Below, one piece after another: positions 52,658 through 61,344 of a stretch of 64,000 nucleotides of DNA (the stretch's first letter is position 1; each line of letters starts with the position of its first letter). The notes beneath the pieces were generated by a model. It did not search any database. It worked only from the letters and a program-made list of their open reading frames with translations, and was not told the DNA's origin. This DNA is from Piscinibacter sp. HJYY11 (lineage in GTDB: Bacteria; Pseudomonadota; Gammaproteobacteria; Burkholderiales; Burkholderiaceae_C): contig NZ_JAERQZ010000001.1 in NCBI RefSeq assembly GCF_016735515.1, forward strand, positions 4,266,746-4,330,745, written 5' to 3'. The position numbers and the translations under genes are program-made.

Positions 52658-55107
52658 CTTGTCTCCTTTTGATCTGGGGTGTGGCGGGGGGTGGTCTTGG
52701 GGGCCTTGGGCCGCGCGGCGGTGCCGGTGATGCCCAGCGCGTCGAGCGTGGCGAGGCGGTCGGGGTTGACGCCGAGCACGCGCGAGAGCACCTCTCGTGT
52801 GTGTTCGCCGAGCGTGGGTGACACGCGGCGCAACGGCAGGGCGTCGGGGCCAGGGCGGAAGTAGGGCGTGGTGGCGAGATAGGTGCCCACGTGGGCACGT
52901 TCCACCGGCTGGAAGAAGCCGCGCTCACGCAGGTGCGGGTCGCGCAGCACCTCGGCCATGGAAGCGACTGCGCCGGCGGCCACGCCCGCGTGCTGCAGCG
53001 TGTGCATCGCGTCGTGCGCGTTGCGGCTGCGTGCCCAGGCGGCGATGGCGTCATCGAGCCGGTCGTGCGCGGCGCGCCGGCCGGCGGCGGTCGCGAGCGT
53101 CGCGTCGGCTCCGAGATCGGCCCGGCCGATCACGCGGCACAGCGACTGCCACGCGGCATCGCCCGTGGCGCTGACGAGCAGCCAGGCATCGTCGCCCGCG
53201 CAGCGGTAGACACCGTGCGGTGCATGCACCGGGTGGCGGTTGTTCTCGCGCGCTGACACCGCACCGTGCGCCGACTGCTCCAGCAGGTAGGGCGCGGTGT
53301 TGGGCAGCATCGCTTCCACCTGCGAGAGGTTGAGGTGCCGGCCCTGGCCGGTGCGTTGCTGCGCCCACAGCGCCAGCAGCAGCGCGGCGCCCGCGTTGAA
53401 GCCGCCGGTCGGGTCACCATACGCATACGAGGTCATCGCCGGCGGGCCCTCGGGGTGGCCGGTGTAGAGCGGCAGGCCGCTCGCCTGCTCCAGAGTGCCG
53501 CCGTAGGCGCGCGTGTCGCTCCATTCGTTGTGCAGGCCGAAGGCGGGCATCGAGACCATCACCAGCCGCTCGTTGATCTGCTTCAGCGCCGCGTAGTCGA
53601 GCCCGAGCTTGGGCAGCACCTCGGCCGAGTAGTTCTCGATCACCGCATCGGCGCCAGCCACCAGTTGCAGCATCAGCGACTTGCCGTCGGGGTGTGTCAG
53701 GTCGAGCGTGACCCCGAGCTTGTTGCGGTTGAGCAGGTTGAAGTTGCTGTTCTTCTCGTACAGGCGATCGCGGTAGAACTCGTCGGTGAAGTTCGTGCCG
53801 CGCCACCAGTCGGGGTAGACGGTGCTCTCGACCTTGATCACCTCGGCGCCGAGGTCGGCCGCGGTGCGCGAGGCCAGCGGCCCGGCCCAGCCCATGGTGA
53901 GGTCGACGATGCGGATGCCTTCGAGCGGCAGGCGTTGCTTCGGCGCGGGGGTGAGTTTCTGCGGGCTGTGCTGCAGGCCGCTGCCTCGGTAGTGCGCGTC
54001 GTGCTCGCCGAGCGAGGGCGCACGGCCGCCCGGCAGCGGGCCGGCGGTGTCGAGGCGCAGCGGCACGACCGGGCCTTCGACCGTGTGTTCGCCGAATTGG
54101 ACCGGCACGAAGGCCCCTCGCTCGCGGTGCACCGCCTGCTGCAGCAGCTCGTCCATCGTCGGCACGAAGACGGCCGGCAACTTCTGCGCGCCGAGCACCT
54201 GGAACCAGTGTGCGGCAGTCTTGGTCTTGAACGCCTCGATCAGCCACGCGTCGATCTCGTCGGCATGCGCCATGCGCGCCTGCCCGTTGGCGAAACGCGG
54301 GTCGCGCGCCCACTCGGGGCGGCCGAGCGTCTCGCACAGCGTCGTCCACTGCGGCAGCGTGTGGCTGAAGATGCCGATCCAGCCGTCGGCCGTCTCGAAG
54401 ATGCCGGTCGGGTGCGTGGCGCAGAAGCGGTTCACGCCCAGGCGGCCGGGGTGGCGCTTGTCCTGCACGATGCCGGCTTCCATCTCCACGGTGCCGAAGG
54501 CGGCCTCGTGCAGGCTCACGGTGTAGCGGCGGCTGCCGTCCGTGCGGCCGATGAGGGCACCGACGGCCGCCGAGAAGGCGATGAGCCCGCCCACGATGCC
54601 GGTCTGCACGTCGTGCGGCAGGTGCGGCGGGCCGTCCTTCGGGCCGCTCGCGTGCGCGGCGCCCGATAGCGCGCGACAGATGGCCTCGCTGCCGTTGAAG
54701 CGGGCATACGGGCCGCTCTCGCCGAACCAGGTGATGTCGACGGCGATCGGCGTGTGCTCGCCCGGCACGGCCGCCCACACCGGCTGCGCGAGCACCCCCA
54801 CGCCGTGGGTGAGCGCGCGGGCATCGAGCACCACGTCGCAGCTGCGCGCGAGGCGCGCCAGCCACGCGCCGTCGATGGCGCTGGGGCGGGCCAGCACGCT
54901 GCGCTTGTGGGTGTTGAGCCAGGCGAAGAGGGCGCTCTCGCCGCCCACGAGCGGCGGCATCTGCCGCCACGCATCACCGTCAGGTGCTTCGGCCTTGATG
55001 ACCTCGGCGCCGAAGTCGGCGAAAAGCTTGCCCGCATACGCGAGTGCGGGGCCGGTGCCGACCTCCAGCACACGCAGGCCGTGCAGTGCGAGTTCAGACA
55101 TCGCCAT
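52654..55107 (-). CDS. Double-domain CaiB-type family III CoA-transferase
   Basis: The 817-residue protein has two consecutive CaiB/family III CoA-transferase domains: residues about 5-400 (HGLRVLEVGTGPALAYAGKL) and about 430-800 (GIRIVDLTMGWAGPL). Each has a candidate catalytic Asp where the family expects it (HDVQTGIVGG and YGDPTGGFNAG). Known enzymes are about 400 residues and form interlocked dimers; this is a fused pair. It would move CoA between a donor acyl-CoA and an acid. The start ATG 55107 shares one base with the carboxylase stop (TGATG). The substrate is unknown. Confidence 0.9.
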   Translation of the reverse strand: MAMSELALHGLRVLEVGTGPALAYAGKLFADFGAEVIKAEAPDGDAWRQMPPLVGGESALFAWLNTHKRSVLARPSAIDGAWLARLARSCDVVLDARALTHGVGVLAQPVWAAVPGEHTPIAVDITWFGESGPYARFNGSEAICRALSGAAHASGPKDGPPHLPHDVQTGIVGGLIAFSAAVGALIGRTDGSRRYTVSLHEAAFGTVEMEAGIVQDKRHPGRLGVNRFCATHPTGIFETADGWIGIFSHTLPQWTTLCETLGRPEWARDPRFANGQARMAHADEIDAWLIEAFKTKTAAHWFQVLGAQKLPAVFVPTMDELLQQAVHRERGAFVPVQFGEHTVEGPVVPLRLDTAGPLPGGRAPSLGEHDAHYRGSGLQHSPQKLTPAPKQRLPLEGIRIVDLTMGWAGPLASRTAADLGAEVIKVESTVYPDWWRGTNFTDEFYRDRLYEKNSNFNLLNRNKLGVTLDLTHPDGKSLMLQLVAGADAVIENYSAEVLPKLGLDYAALKQINERLVMVSMPAFGLHNEWSDTRAYGGTLEQASGLPLYTGHPEGPPAMTSYAYGDPTGGFNAGAALLLALWAQQRTGQGRHLNLSQVEAMLPNTAPYLLEQSAHGAVSARENNRHPVHAPHGVYRCAGDDAWLLVSATGDAAWQSLCRVIGRADLGADATLATAAGRRAAHDRLDDAIAAWARSRNAHDAMHTLQHAGVAAGAVASMAEVLRDPHLRERGFFQPVERAHVGTYLATTPYFRPGPDALPLRRVSPTLGEHTREVLSRVLGVNPDRLATLDALGITGTAARPKAPKTTPRHTPDQKETR

Positions 55108-58100
55108 CACCACGCGTCCACGAAGCCACGGCGCGGCCGCTGCGCGCGCAAGGCGCTGGCGGTGATGCCCTGGGCGATCCACTGGCGCGTGTGCGCCGGG
55201 TCGATCACCGCGTCGACCTCGGCCGCGTGGCCCACGCTGATGGCATGGCCGCGCTGGTAGGACTCGGCCACGAGCTTGTCGTAGAGCGCGCGGCGCTCGG
55301 GGCCGTCGGGCAGGGCCTCGAGCTCCTTCTTGAAACCGAGGCGCACCGCGCCTTCCAGCCCCATCGGGCCGAACTCGCCGGTGGGCCACGAGACGCTGAA
55401 GTCGGCCGAGCGGAAGCCGCCACCGGCCATCGCCATCGCGCCCAGGCCGTAGCCCTTGCGCAGCGCCACCGCCAGCAGCGACACCCGCAGCTTGGCGCCG
55501 GCGAGGAACATGCGCGAGACGTGGCGCACCTGGGCCTTGGCCTCGACCTCGGGGCCGACCATGAAGCCCGGGGTGTCGATCAGCGACACGATGGGCAACG
55601 CGTGCGCGTCGCAGAGCTGCATGAAGCGCGCCGCCTTGTCGGCCGCGTCGGCATCGATGGCGCCGCCGAGGTGGTGCGGGTTGTTGGCCATGATGCCGAC
55701 CGGCCGGCCTTCGATGCGCGCAAGCGCGGTGTGGATGCCGGCGCCGAAGCCGCTGCGCAGCATGAGCACGCTGCCGACGTCGGCGATGCCTTCGATCGCC
55801 TTGCGGGTGTCGTACACGCGCAGCCGGTTCTCCGGCACCACGTGGCGCAAGGCGCGCACGTCGGGCGCCGTCCACTCGCTCACCGGCCCCTGGAACATCG
55901 ACAGGTAGTGCTTGGCCGCCCGCACCGCCTGCGCTTCGTTGTCGACCAGGATGTCGATCACGCCGTTGGCGTACTGCACCGAGGCCGGGCCCACGTCTTC
56001 GGGACGGAAGACGCCGAGCCCGCCGCCTTCGATCATGGCGGGGCCGGCCATGCCGATGTTGGCGCTCTTGTCGGAAATGATCACGTCGCAGCAGCCGAGG
56101 AAGGCCGCGTTGCCCGCGAAGCAGCGGCCCGAGACGATGCCCAGCACCGGCACCTCGCCGCTCAGTTCGGCGAAGGCCGCGAAGGAGGGCTGGATGAGGC
56201 CCGAGATCGACGGGATGTCGACGTCGCCCGGCCGGCCGCCGCCGCCTTCGGCGAAGAGCACCAGCGGCAGCTCGTCGCGCAGCGCCACGTCGACGATGCG
56301 ATCGGTCTTCACGTGGTTGCGCTTGCCTTGCGTGCCGGCGAGCACGGTGGCGTCGTAGGCCATCACGGCGCTGCGCGCATTCGCCTTGCCGACGAGCGCA
56401 CCGTTGATGTCGCCGATGCCGGTGACGAGGCCGTCGGCCGGCGTGTTGGCGATCAGGTCGTCGAGGCTGCGGCGGCTCGCCTGCGCGGCGATCGCGAGGC
56501 CGCCGTATTCGACGAAGGTGCCGGCGTCGCAGAGGTCGGCCACGTTCTCGCGGGCGGTGCGCTGGCCGCGTGCGTGGCGGCGGGCCACGGCATCGGGCCG
56601 GTTCTCGTCGAAAAGGTGCGCCTGGCGGTCGAGCACACGCTGCAGGTCGGGGCGGATCGCATCGGGGTCGTGCGACTGCGCGGCGCTCTGCGCGGCGGCG
56701 TCGGCATCGGCCGGCTCCAGCACGATGAGGATCTGGTGCTCCTGTACCTGCTCGCCGGCCGCGAGGCGCAGGTCGATCACCCGCCCGCCCTGCTCGGCGG
56801 AGATGGTGTGCTCCATCTTCATGGCGTCGAGCACGGCAATCGTCTGGCCAGGCTGCACGAGGTCGTCGACCTTCACCGAAAGCTCGACCAGGCGGCCGGC
56901 GAGCGGTGTGCGGATGGCGACGGCGCCTTCACCCACGGTCTCGTCGAGGTCGGCCGCACCAGGCGCCAGGGGCACCGAGTGGCGCACCGAATCGCCGAGC
57001 AGTGCGTCGCGGGCGTGCTCGGCCTGGGCGATGGCCGCAGCCGCCTCCACCAGCGCCGGCACGATGGATTCGAAGTGCCGCGTGTGCACGTCCTGCACCG
57101 CGAAGTCGTCGCGTTGCACCAGCGCACGCAGCACGTCGAGGTTGGTCGGCACGCCGACGATGCGGAACTCGCCGAGCGCGCGCTGCAGCCGCCGCACCGC
57201 ATCGCCGAAGCGCGGCGTGGTGCTGGTGACGATCAGCTTGGCCAGCAGCGTGTCGAAGTGGGGCGAGGGCGCGTAGCCGGTGTAGCCGTGGGTGTCGACG
57301 CGCACGTCGGGGCCGGTGGGCGGGTCGAATCGTTCGAGCCGGCCGTGCGCGGGCTTGGCGAGGCCGCTCGCGTCCATCGCCTCCGCATTGATGCGTGCCT
57401 GGATGGCAAAGCCGCGCAGCGGCGGCGGCCACGCCGGGTCGAGGCCGAGGTCCTGCAGGTCGCGGCCGCTCGCGAGGCCGAGCTGCAAGGCCACGAGGTC
57501 GACGCCCGTCACCTGCTCGGTGATGGTGTGCTCGACCTGCAGGCGCGGGTTGGCCTCGATGAAGACGAAGTCCTTCTGCTCGCCGGCGGCCGTCTCCTCG
57601 ACCAGGAACTCGAAGGTGCCGAGGCTCTTGTAGTTCACCTTCTGCGCCAGCTTGCGCGCACTGCCCAGGATGCGCTCGCGCAGCTCGGTGCTCAGCATCG
57701 GGCTGGGTGCGATCTCGATCAGCTTCTGGAAGCGGCGCTGCAGCGTGCAGTCGCGCTCGCCGAGCGCGATCACCTGCTTGCCGTCGCCGGCGATCTGCAC
57801 TTCGATGTGGCGGGCGCGGGCGACCAGGCGCTCGGCGTAGACCGCGTCGACGCCGAAGGCGCTGGCCGCTTCGGAGCGGCAGCGGGCGTAGGCCTCGGCC
57901 AGGTCTTCGCGCTTGCGCACCACGCGCATGCCGCGGCCACCACCGCCGCCGACGGCCTTGATGACGATGCCGGCATCGCTCTTCGCCTGTGACACTTGCT
58001 CGTCGAAGAACCGGGTGATGGTGTCGAGCGAGGCATTGCCCGCGGTCGAGGGCATCACCGGCACCTGGCAGTCGATCGCGAGCTTGATCGCGCGGCCCTT

Positions 58101-58439
58101 GTCGCCGAAGAGCGCGAGCTGCTCGACGGTGGGGCCAACGAAGGTGATGCCCACCTCGGCACACGTCTGCGCGAAATCGGCGCGCTCGCTCAGGAAGCCG
58201 TAGCCAGGATGCACGGCGTCGCAGCCGGTGGCTTTCGCGGCGGCGATGACGGCGGCGATGTCGATGTAGGCCGCGGGGCCGCTTGCGTCCAGCGCATGGG
58301 CCTCGTCGGCGAGCAGGCGGTGGCGCGAGTTCGCATCGTCCTGCGAATACACCGCGACGGTGGCGATGCCGAGATCGCGTGCCGCGCGTTGCACACGCAG
58401 GGCGATCTCTCCTCGGTTGGCGATCAGCAGCTTTTTCAA
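55107..58439 (-). CDS. Single-chain biotin-dependent acyl-CoA carboxylase
   Basis: The 1110-residue fusion has a biotin carboxylase (about 1-450; NRGEIALRVQRAARDLGI, the Gly-rich ATP loop KAVGGGGGRGMR, EANPRLQVEHTITEQ). A biotin carrier domain follows at about 510-585, with biotinyl Lys541 in LDAMKMEHTIS. The C-terminal carboxyltransferase (about 600-1110) covers both N and C halves (AGTQGKRNHVKTDR, GRCFAGNAAFLG, DTPGFMVGPEVEAKA). It would use ATP and bicarbonate to carboxylate an acyl-CoA. Usual acetyl/propionyl-CoA carboxylases split these functions; single-chain forms are known for long-chain acyl-CoA carboxylases. It starts 70 bases after the thioesterase gene. Confidence 0.94.
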   Translation of the reverse strand: MKKLLIANRGEIALRVQRAARDLGIATVAVYSQDDANSRHRLLADEAHALDASGPAAYIDIAAVIAAAKATGCDAVHPGYGFLSERADFAQTCAEVGITFVGPTVEQLALFGDKGRAIKLAIDCQVPVMPSTAGNASLDTITRFFDEQVSQAKSDAGIVIKAVGGGGGRGMRVVRKREDLAEAYARCRSEAASAFGVDAVYAERLVARARHIEVQIAGDGKQVIALGERDCTLQRRFQKLIEIAPSPMLSTELRERILGSARKLAQKVNYKSLGTFEFLVEETAAGEQKDFVFIEANPRLQVEHTITEQVTGVDLVALQLGLASGRDLQDLGLDPAWPPPLRGFAIQARINAEAMDASGLAKPAHGRLERFDPPTGPDVRVDTHGYTGYAPSPHFDTLLAKLIVTSTTPRFGDAVRRLQRALGEFRIVGVPTNLDVLRALVQRDDFAVQDVHTRHFESIVPALVEAAAAIAQAEHARDALLGDSVRHSVPLAPGAADLDETVGEGAVAIRTPLAGRLVELSVKVDDLVQPGQTIAVLDAMKMEHTISAEQGGRVIDLRLAAGEQVQEHQILIVLEPADADAAAQSAAQSHDPDAIRPDLQRVLDRQAHLFDENRPDAVARRHARGQRTARENVADLCDAGTFVEYGGLAIAAQASRRSLDDLIANTPADGLVTGIGDINGALVGKANARSAVMAYDATVLAGTQGKRNHVKTDRIVDVALRDELPLVLFAEGGGGRPGDVDIPSISGLIQPSFAAFAELSGEVPVLGIVSGRCFAGNAAFLGCCDVIISDKSANIGMAGPAMIEGGGLGVFRPEDVGPASVQYANGVIDILVDNEAQAVRAAKHYLSMFQGPVSEWTAPDVRALRHVVPENRLRVYDTRKAIEGIADVGSVLMLRSGFGAGIHTALARIEGRPVGIMANNPHHLGGAIDADAADKAARFMQLCDAHALPIVSLIDTPGFMVGPEVEAKAQVRHVSRMFLAGAKLRVSLLAVALRKGYGLGAMAMAGGGFRSADFSVSWPTGEFGPMGLEGAVRLGFKKELEALPDGPERRALYDKLVAESYQRGHAISVGHAAEVDAVIDPAHTRQWIAQGITASALRAQRPRRGFVDAW

Positions 58440-58509
58440 GAGATGTCTCCGGTGTCGTCGTGTCGGCCCACGATGGAGCCGGTGGTCGGGCTTGTCTGTC
58501 GCCCGTGGG

Positions 58510-58929
58510 TCATGTGTTCTCTCTGAGGATCAGCTTGAAGACACCGCGCGCCACGGCGACGACGGTGCCTTCGGGGTTCACGATCTCGCCTTCGCAGAAG
58601 GCCATCGACTTGCCGCGCTTGGTGCAGCGCCCGATGACCATCAACTCGCTGCGCGAGGCCTCGAGAAAATGCGTGGTGAGGTCGACCGTGATCGCGCCGT
58701 AGCGCAGCGGGTCGTGCGCACGCGCCGCGGCGCTGAGCGTGAAATCGAAGGCGCTCATCAAGGTGCCGCCGTGGATGTCGCCGCGGCTGTTCACGAGCCG
58801 CGGGTTCCATTCGAGCTGCGTCTTGCAGCAGCGCTCGTCCAGCGACACCGGCTTCAGGCCGATGTGTTCCATGAAGGGCACGTCGATGCCGAAGTAAGGG
58901 CCCAGGCCGGGCGGGAGGTCGGTCTTCAT
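58510..58929 (-). CDS. PaaI/4HBT-type hotdog thioesterase
   Basis: The 139-residue single hotdog domain has the catalytic region SRGDIHGGTLMSAFDF near residues 48-63, with the acidic residue and HGG typical of PaaI-like thioesterases, and LTTHFLEASRS in the following strand. It would hydrolyse acyl-CoA to acid and CoA, either as a salvage step or to release an intermediate. It is the first gene of the carboxylase operon. ATG 58929 lies just downstream of a -24/-12-like element and palindrome. Confidence 0.9.
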   Translation of the reverse strand: MKTDLPPGLGPYFGIDVPFMEHIGLKPVSLDERCCKTQLEWNPRLVNSRGDIHGGTLMSAFDFTLSAAARAHDPLRYGAITVDLTTHFLEASRSELMVIGRCTKRGKSMAFCEGEIVNPEGTVVAVARGVFKLILRENT

Positions 58930-58942
58930 GGGTGTGCCTTAG

Positions 58943-58958
58943 TGCACAGCCTGTGCCA
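58943..58958 (-). promoter_or_regulatory. Sigma-54-like -24/-12 element overlapping a perfect palindrome
   Basis: Read on the minus strand: TGGCAC (58958-58953), five bases, then GTGCA (58947-58943). The GG and GC landmarks are exactly 12 apart, as sigma-54 requires; the -12 box deviates by one base from TTGCA. The same DNA contains the perfect inverted repeat GCACAG-C-CTGTGC (58944-58956). It sits between the thioesterase gene and the divergent sigma-54 activator. Caveat: the predicted transcript start (about 58932) is only three bases before the ATG, so the site may instead be an operator. Confidence 0.45.
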
Positions 58959-59032
58959 CGCGCCGGAAGGCTTTTGAGACCCGGTTTTGTCGTCGCTGAC
59001 TACACTCGGTGTTTTCTCCGGTGTCGTTGTGC

Positions 59033-60676
59033 ATGTCTGAACAACACTTTTCCGAGGTCGACACATCGCTCGGCGTGCTGGTCCGGCGCGGCGGCGAGGT
59101 GGTGGCGGCCCTGGGCCTGGCGGCCGACGCGGCGGTGCAGGCATCGCTCGTGTCGGCGATGCACCTCGCACCCGATCGCAGCCTCTTCGAAGCCCACCTG
59201 CCCGATGGCCCGGTGGTCGGCGTGGCGCTGCATGCGCACGACACCGAGATCGCGATCGTGCGACCCACCGGCACCGAAGGCCGCACGCTGCTCGACTTCG
59301 TGGTCGCCGTGCCCTTCGCCTTCGACATCCTCGAACAGATCCTCAACGACCCCTACCAGGGCATCACGGTCGCCGACCACACCGGCACCATCCGCTACAT
59401 CAGCCCGGTGCACGAGAAGTTTCTCGGGCTCTCGTATGGCGGTGGCATTGGCAAGTCGGCCGAGGAGGCGATCCCGAATTCGCGGCTGCGCGCGGTCATC
59501 GAGTCGGGCAAGGCCGAGATCGGCAAGCCGCAGAGCTTCGGCGAAGGCGTGACGCGTGTCGTCAACCGCAGGCCGATCCGCAAGGATGGCCGCATCGTCG
59601 GCGCGGTGGGGCAGGTGATGTTCCGCGACGCCGAGGCGGTGTCGCAGATGGCCGCCGAGATGAACCAGCTGCGCTCGCAGCTCGAGTTCTACCGGCGCGA
59701 GCTCGATGGCTTGCGCGAGACGCGCGAGGCGACGGCGGAGCTCGTCGGCGACAGCCAGGCGATGCAGCGCCTGCGGCACGAGGTGGCGACCGTTGCGCGG
59801 CTCGACGTGCCGGTCTTGATCCTCGGCGAAAGCGGCACCGGCAAGGAGCTCGTTGCCCGCGCCATCCACAAGCTCGGCCGCGGCGCGCACGAGATGGTGA
59901 GCCTGAACCTCGCCGCGCTGCCGGCCAGCCTGATCGAGTCGGAGCTCTTCGGCCACACCGCCGGTGCCTTCACCGGCAGTGCGAAGCAGGGCCGCGCCGG
60001 CAAGTTCGAGATGGCGAACGAGGGCACGCTCTTCCTCGATGAAGTGGGCGACATCCCGATGGACGTGCAGATCAAGCTTCTGCGCGTGCTCGAGGAGCGC
60101 GTGGTCGAGCGGCTGGGCAGCCACGCCGGCAAGAAGATGACCTTCCGCCTGGTGTCGGCCACGCACCGCGACATCGACGAGCTGATCGAGAGCGGTGCTT
60201 TCCGCCACGACCTCTTCTACCGCATCAGCGGCGTGACGCTGCGCGTGCCGCCGCTGCGCCAGCGGCTCGAAGACATCCCCGCGCTGCTCGCGCATTTCGT
60301 GAAGGCCTTCTGCGACCGCAACGGCCTGCCGGTGCCGAAAGTCGAGCCCGGCGTGGCCCGCTACCTCGCCGACCAGCCCTGGCCCGGCAACCTGCGGCAG
60401 CTGCGCCACCGCATCGAGGAGGCGCTGGTGTTCTCGTCGCACGAGCTGCTGACGCTGGAGGCTTTCACGCGCAACGACGCAGCGCGTGGGCAGCCGATGG
60501 TCATCGGCTCATCACCCGGCCTTCGCCCCCCACCGGCGGCGCCCGCCGCACCGCGCTTGAAAGACCACGAACGCGCCGCCGCCCGCCGCGTGCTCGAGGA
60601 ATGCGGTGGCAACAAGAAGCGCGCCGCCGAGCAGCTCGGCATCTCGCGCTCCTACCTCTACAAGCTGCTCGGCTGA
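59033..60676 (+). CDS. Sigma-54-dependent transcriptional activator (PAS, AAA+, Fis-type HTH)
   Basis: The 547-residue regulator has an N-terminal sensor region of about 100 residues and a PAS domain (about 105-200; DPYQGITVADHTGTIRYISP). A short coiled coil (MAAEMNQLRSQLEFYRRELD) leads into the AAA+ domain (about 235-465), with Walker A GESGTGKE near 265, the sigma-54-contacting GAFTGS loop near 311 and Walker B LFLDEVGDIP. A C-terminal Fis-like helix-turn-helix has AAEQLGISRSYLYKLL. It activates sigma-54 RNA polymerase in response to an unknown signal. Divergent from the carboxylase operon, which it probably controls. Starts at GTG 59009 or GTG 59021 are possible; ATG 59033 is chosen. Confidence 0.93.
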   Translation: MSEQHFSEVDTSLGVLVRRGGEVVAALGLAADAAVQASLVSAMHLAPDRSLFEAHLPDGPVVGVALHAHDTEIAIVRPTGTEGRTLLDFVVAVPFAFDILEQILNDPYQGITVADHTGTIRYISPVHEKFLGLSYGGGIGKSAEEAIPNSRLRAVIESGKAEIGKPQSFGEGVTRVVNRRPIRKDGRIVGAVGQVMFRDAEAVSQMAAEMNQLRSQLEFYRRELDGLRETREATAELVGDSQAMQRLRHEVATVARLDVPVLILGESGTGKELVARAIHKLGRGAHEMVSLNLAALPASLIESELFGHTAGAFTGSAKQGRAGKFEMANEGTLFLDEVGDIPMDVQIKLLRVLEERVVERLGSHAGKKMTFRLVSATHRDIDELIESGAFRHDLFYRISGVTLRVPPLRQRLEDIPALLAHFVKAFCDRNGLPVPKVEPGVARYLADQPWPGNLRQLRHRIEEALVFSSHELLTLEAFTRNDAARGQPMVIGSSPGLRPPPAAPAAPRLKDHERAAARRVLEECGGNKKRAAEQLGISRSYLYKLLG

Positions 60677-60680
60677 GCGT

Positions 60681-61241
60681 CTACGCCACCATCAGGCGCC
60701 CTCCGAGCGTCGGCTTCCGGTCGGCGCCCGCCTGCAGCAGCAGCCCTTCGCCCGAGGCGACACCGCCACCGACCAGGGCGGTCAGCACGAACTGGTGCGT
60801 CACCCACACCTCGAAGCGGCCCCGCTGGCGGGGCACCGCCGCCAGCGCCGCGCGCAACTCCTGCAGCGCCGCGTCGTTGACCGCCTCCGTGCCCGCCCGG
60901 GGCGAGCCGAGCGCGGGCCAGGTCTCGGCGCGGTTGAACGCCAGGCGGGCCGTGTCGACACAGCGGCACCACGGGCTGCTGCGCACCACGGCCGGTGCGA
61001 GCTGGCGCTCACGGAACCAGGCGCCGATGCGCTGCGCCTGCTCGCGGCCTTCGTCGTTGAGGTTGCGCTGGGTGCTGCAGTCGTCGAGCCGGAAGCCGGG
61101 CGGGTCGTAGGTGCCGGGGGCCAGCGAGTGACGGAAGGCTATCACCACACCGCCGGCCGCGAGCCGCGCGGCGACTGGGTCGTCGGCGCGCGCTGGCCAG
61201 GGCCACACGCTGGCGGTGATCAGCAGTGCTCGTCGTTGCAT
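60681..61241 (-). CDS. Exported histidine phosphatase superfamily protein
   Basis: The 186-residue protein has a short signal peptide (RRALLITASVWPWPARA, cleaved near residue 19). The phosphatase core shows His38 as the phospho-acceptor in AFRHSLAPG (RHS instead of the usual RHG), a pocket Arg in RSSPWCRCVDTA and the second His149 in VTHQFVLTAL. It probably dephosphorylates a small substrate in the periplasm; relatives include SixA and Ais-like proteins. ATG 61241 is chosen because it gives the signal peptide; longer in-frame starts run antisense over the next gene's start. Confidence 0.82.
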   Translation of the reverse strand: MQRRALLITASVWPWPARADDPVAARLAAGGVVIAFRHSLAPGTYDPPGFRLDDCSTQRNLNDEGREQAQRIGAWFRERQLAPAVVRSSPWCRCVDTARLAFNRAETWPALGSPRAGTEAVNDAALQELRAALAAVPRQRGRFEVWVTHQFVLTALVGGGVASGEGLLLQAGADRKPTLGGRLMVA

Positions 61242-61344
61242 GCGTCGCTCCCGCAGCCGGCGGGAAGGGCTGCGAGGCGCAGCGTATCGAGGCCGCGCGC
61301 CCCGTGCGACATCGGGGTCTTGTGGGCGTGCGATGCTCGCCGGC

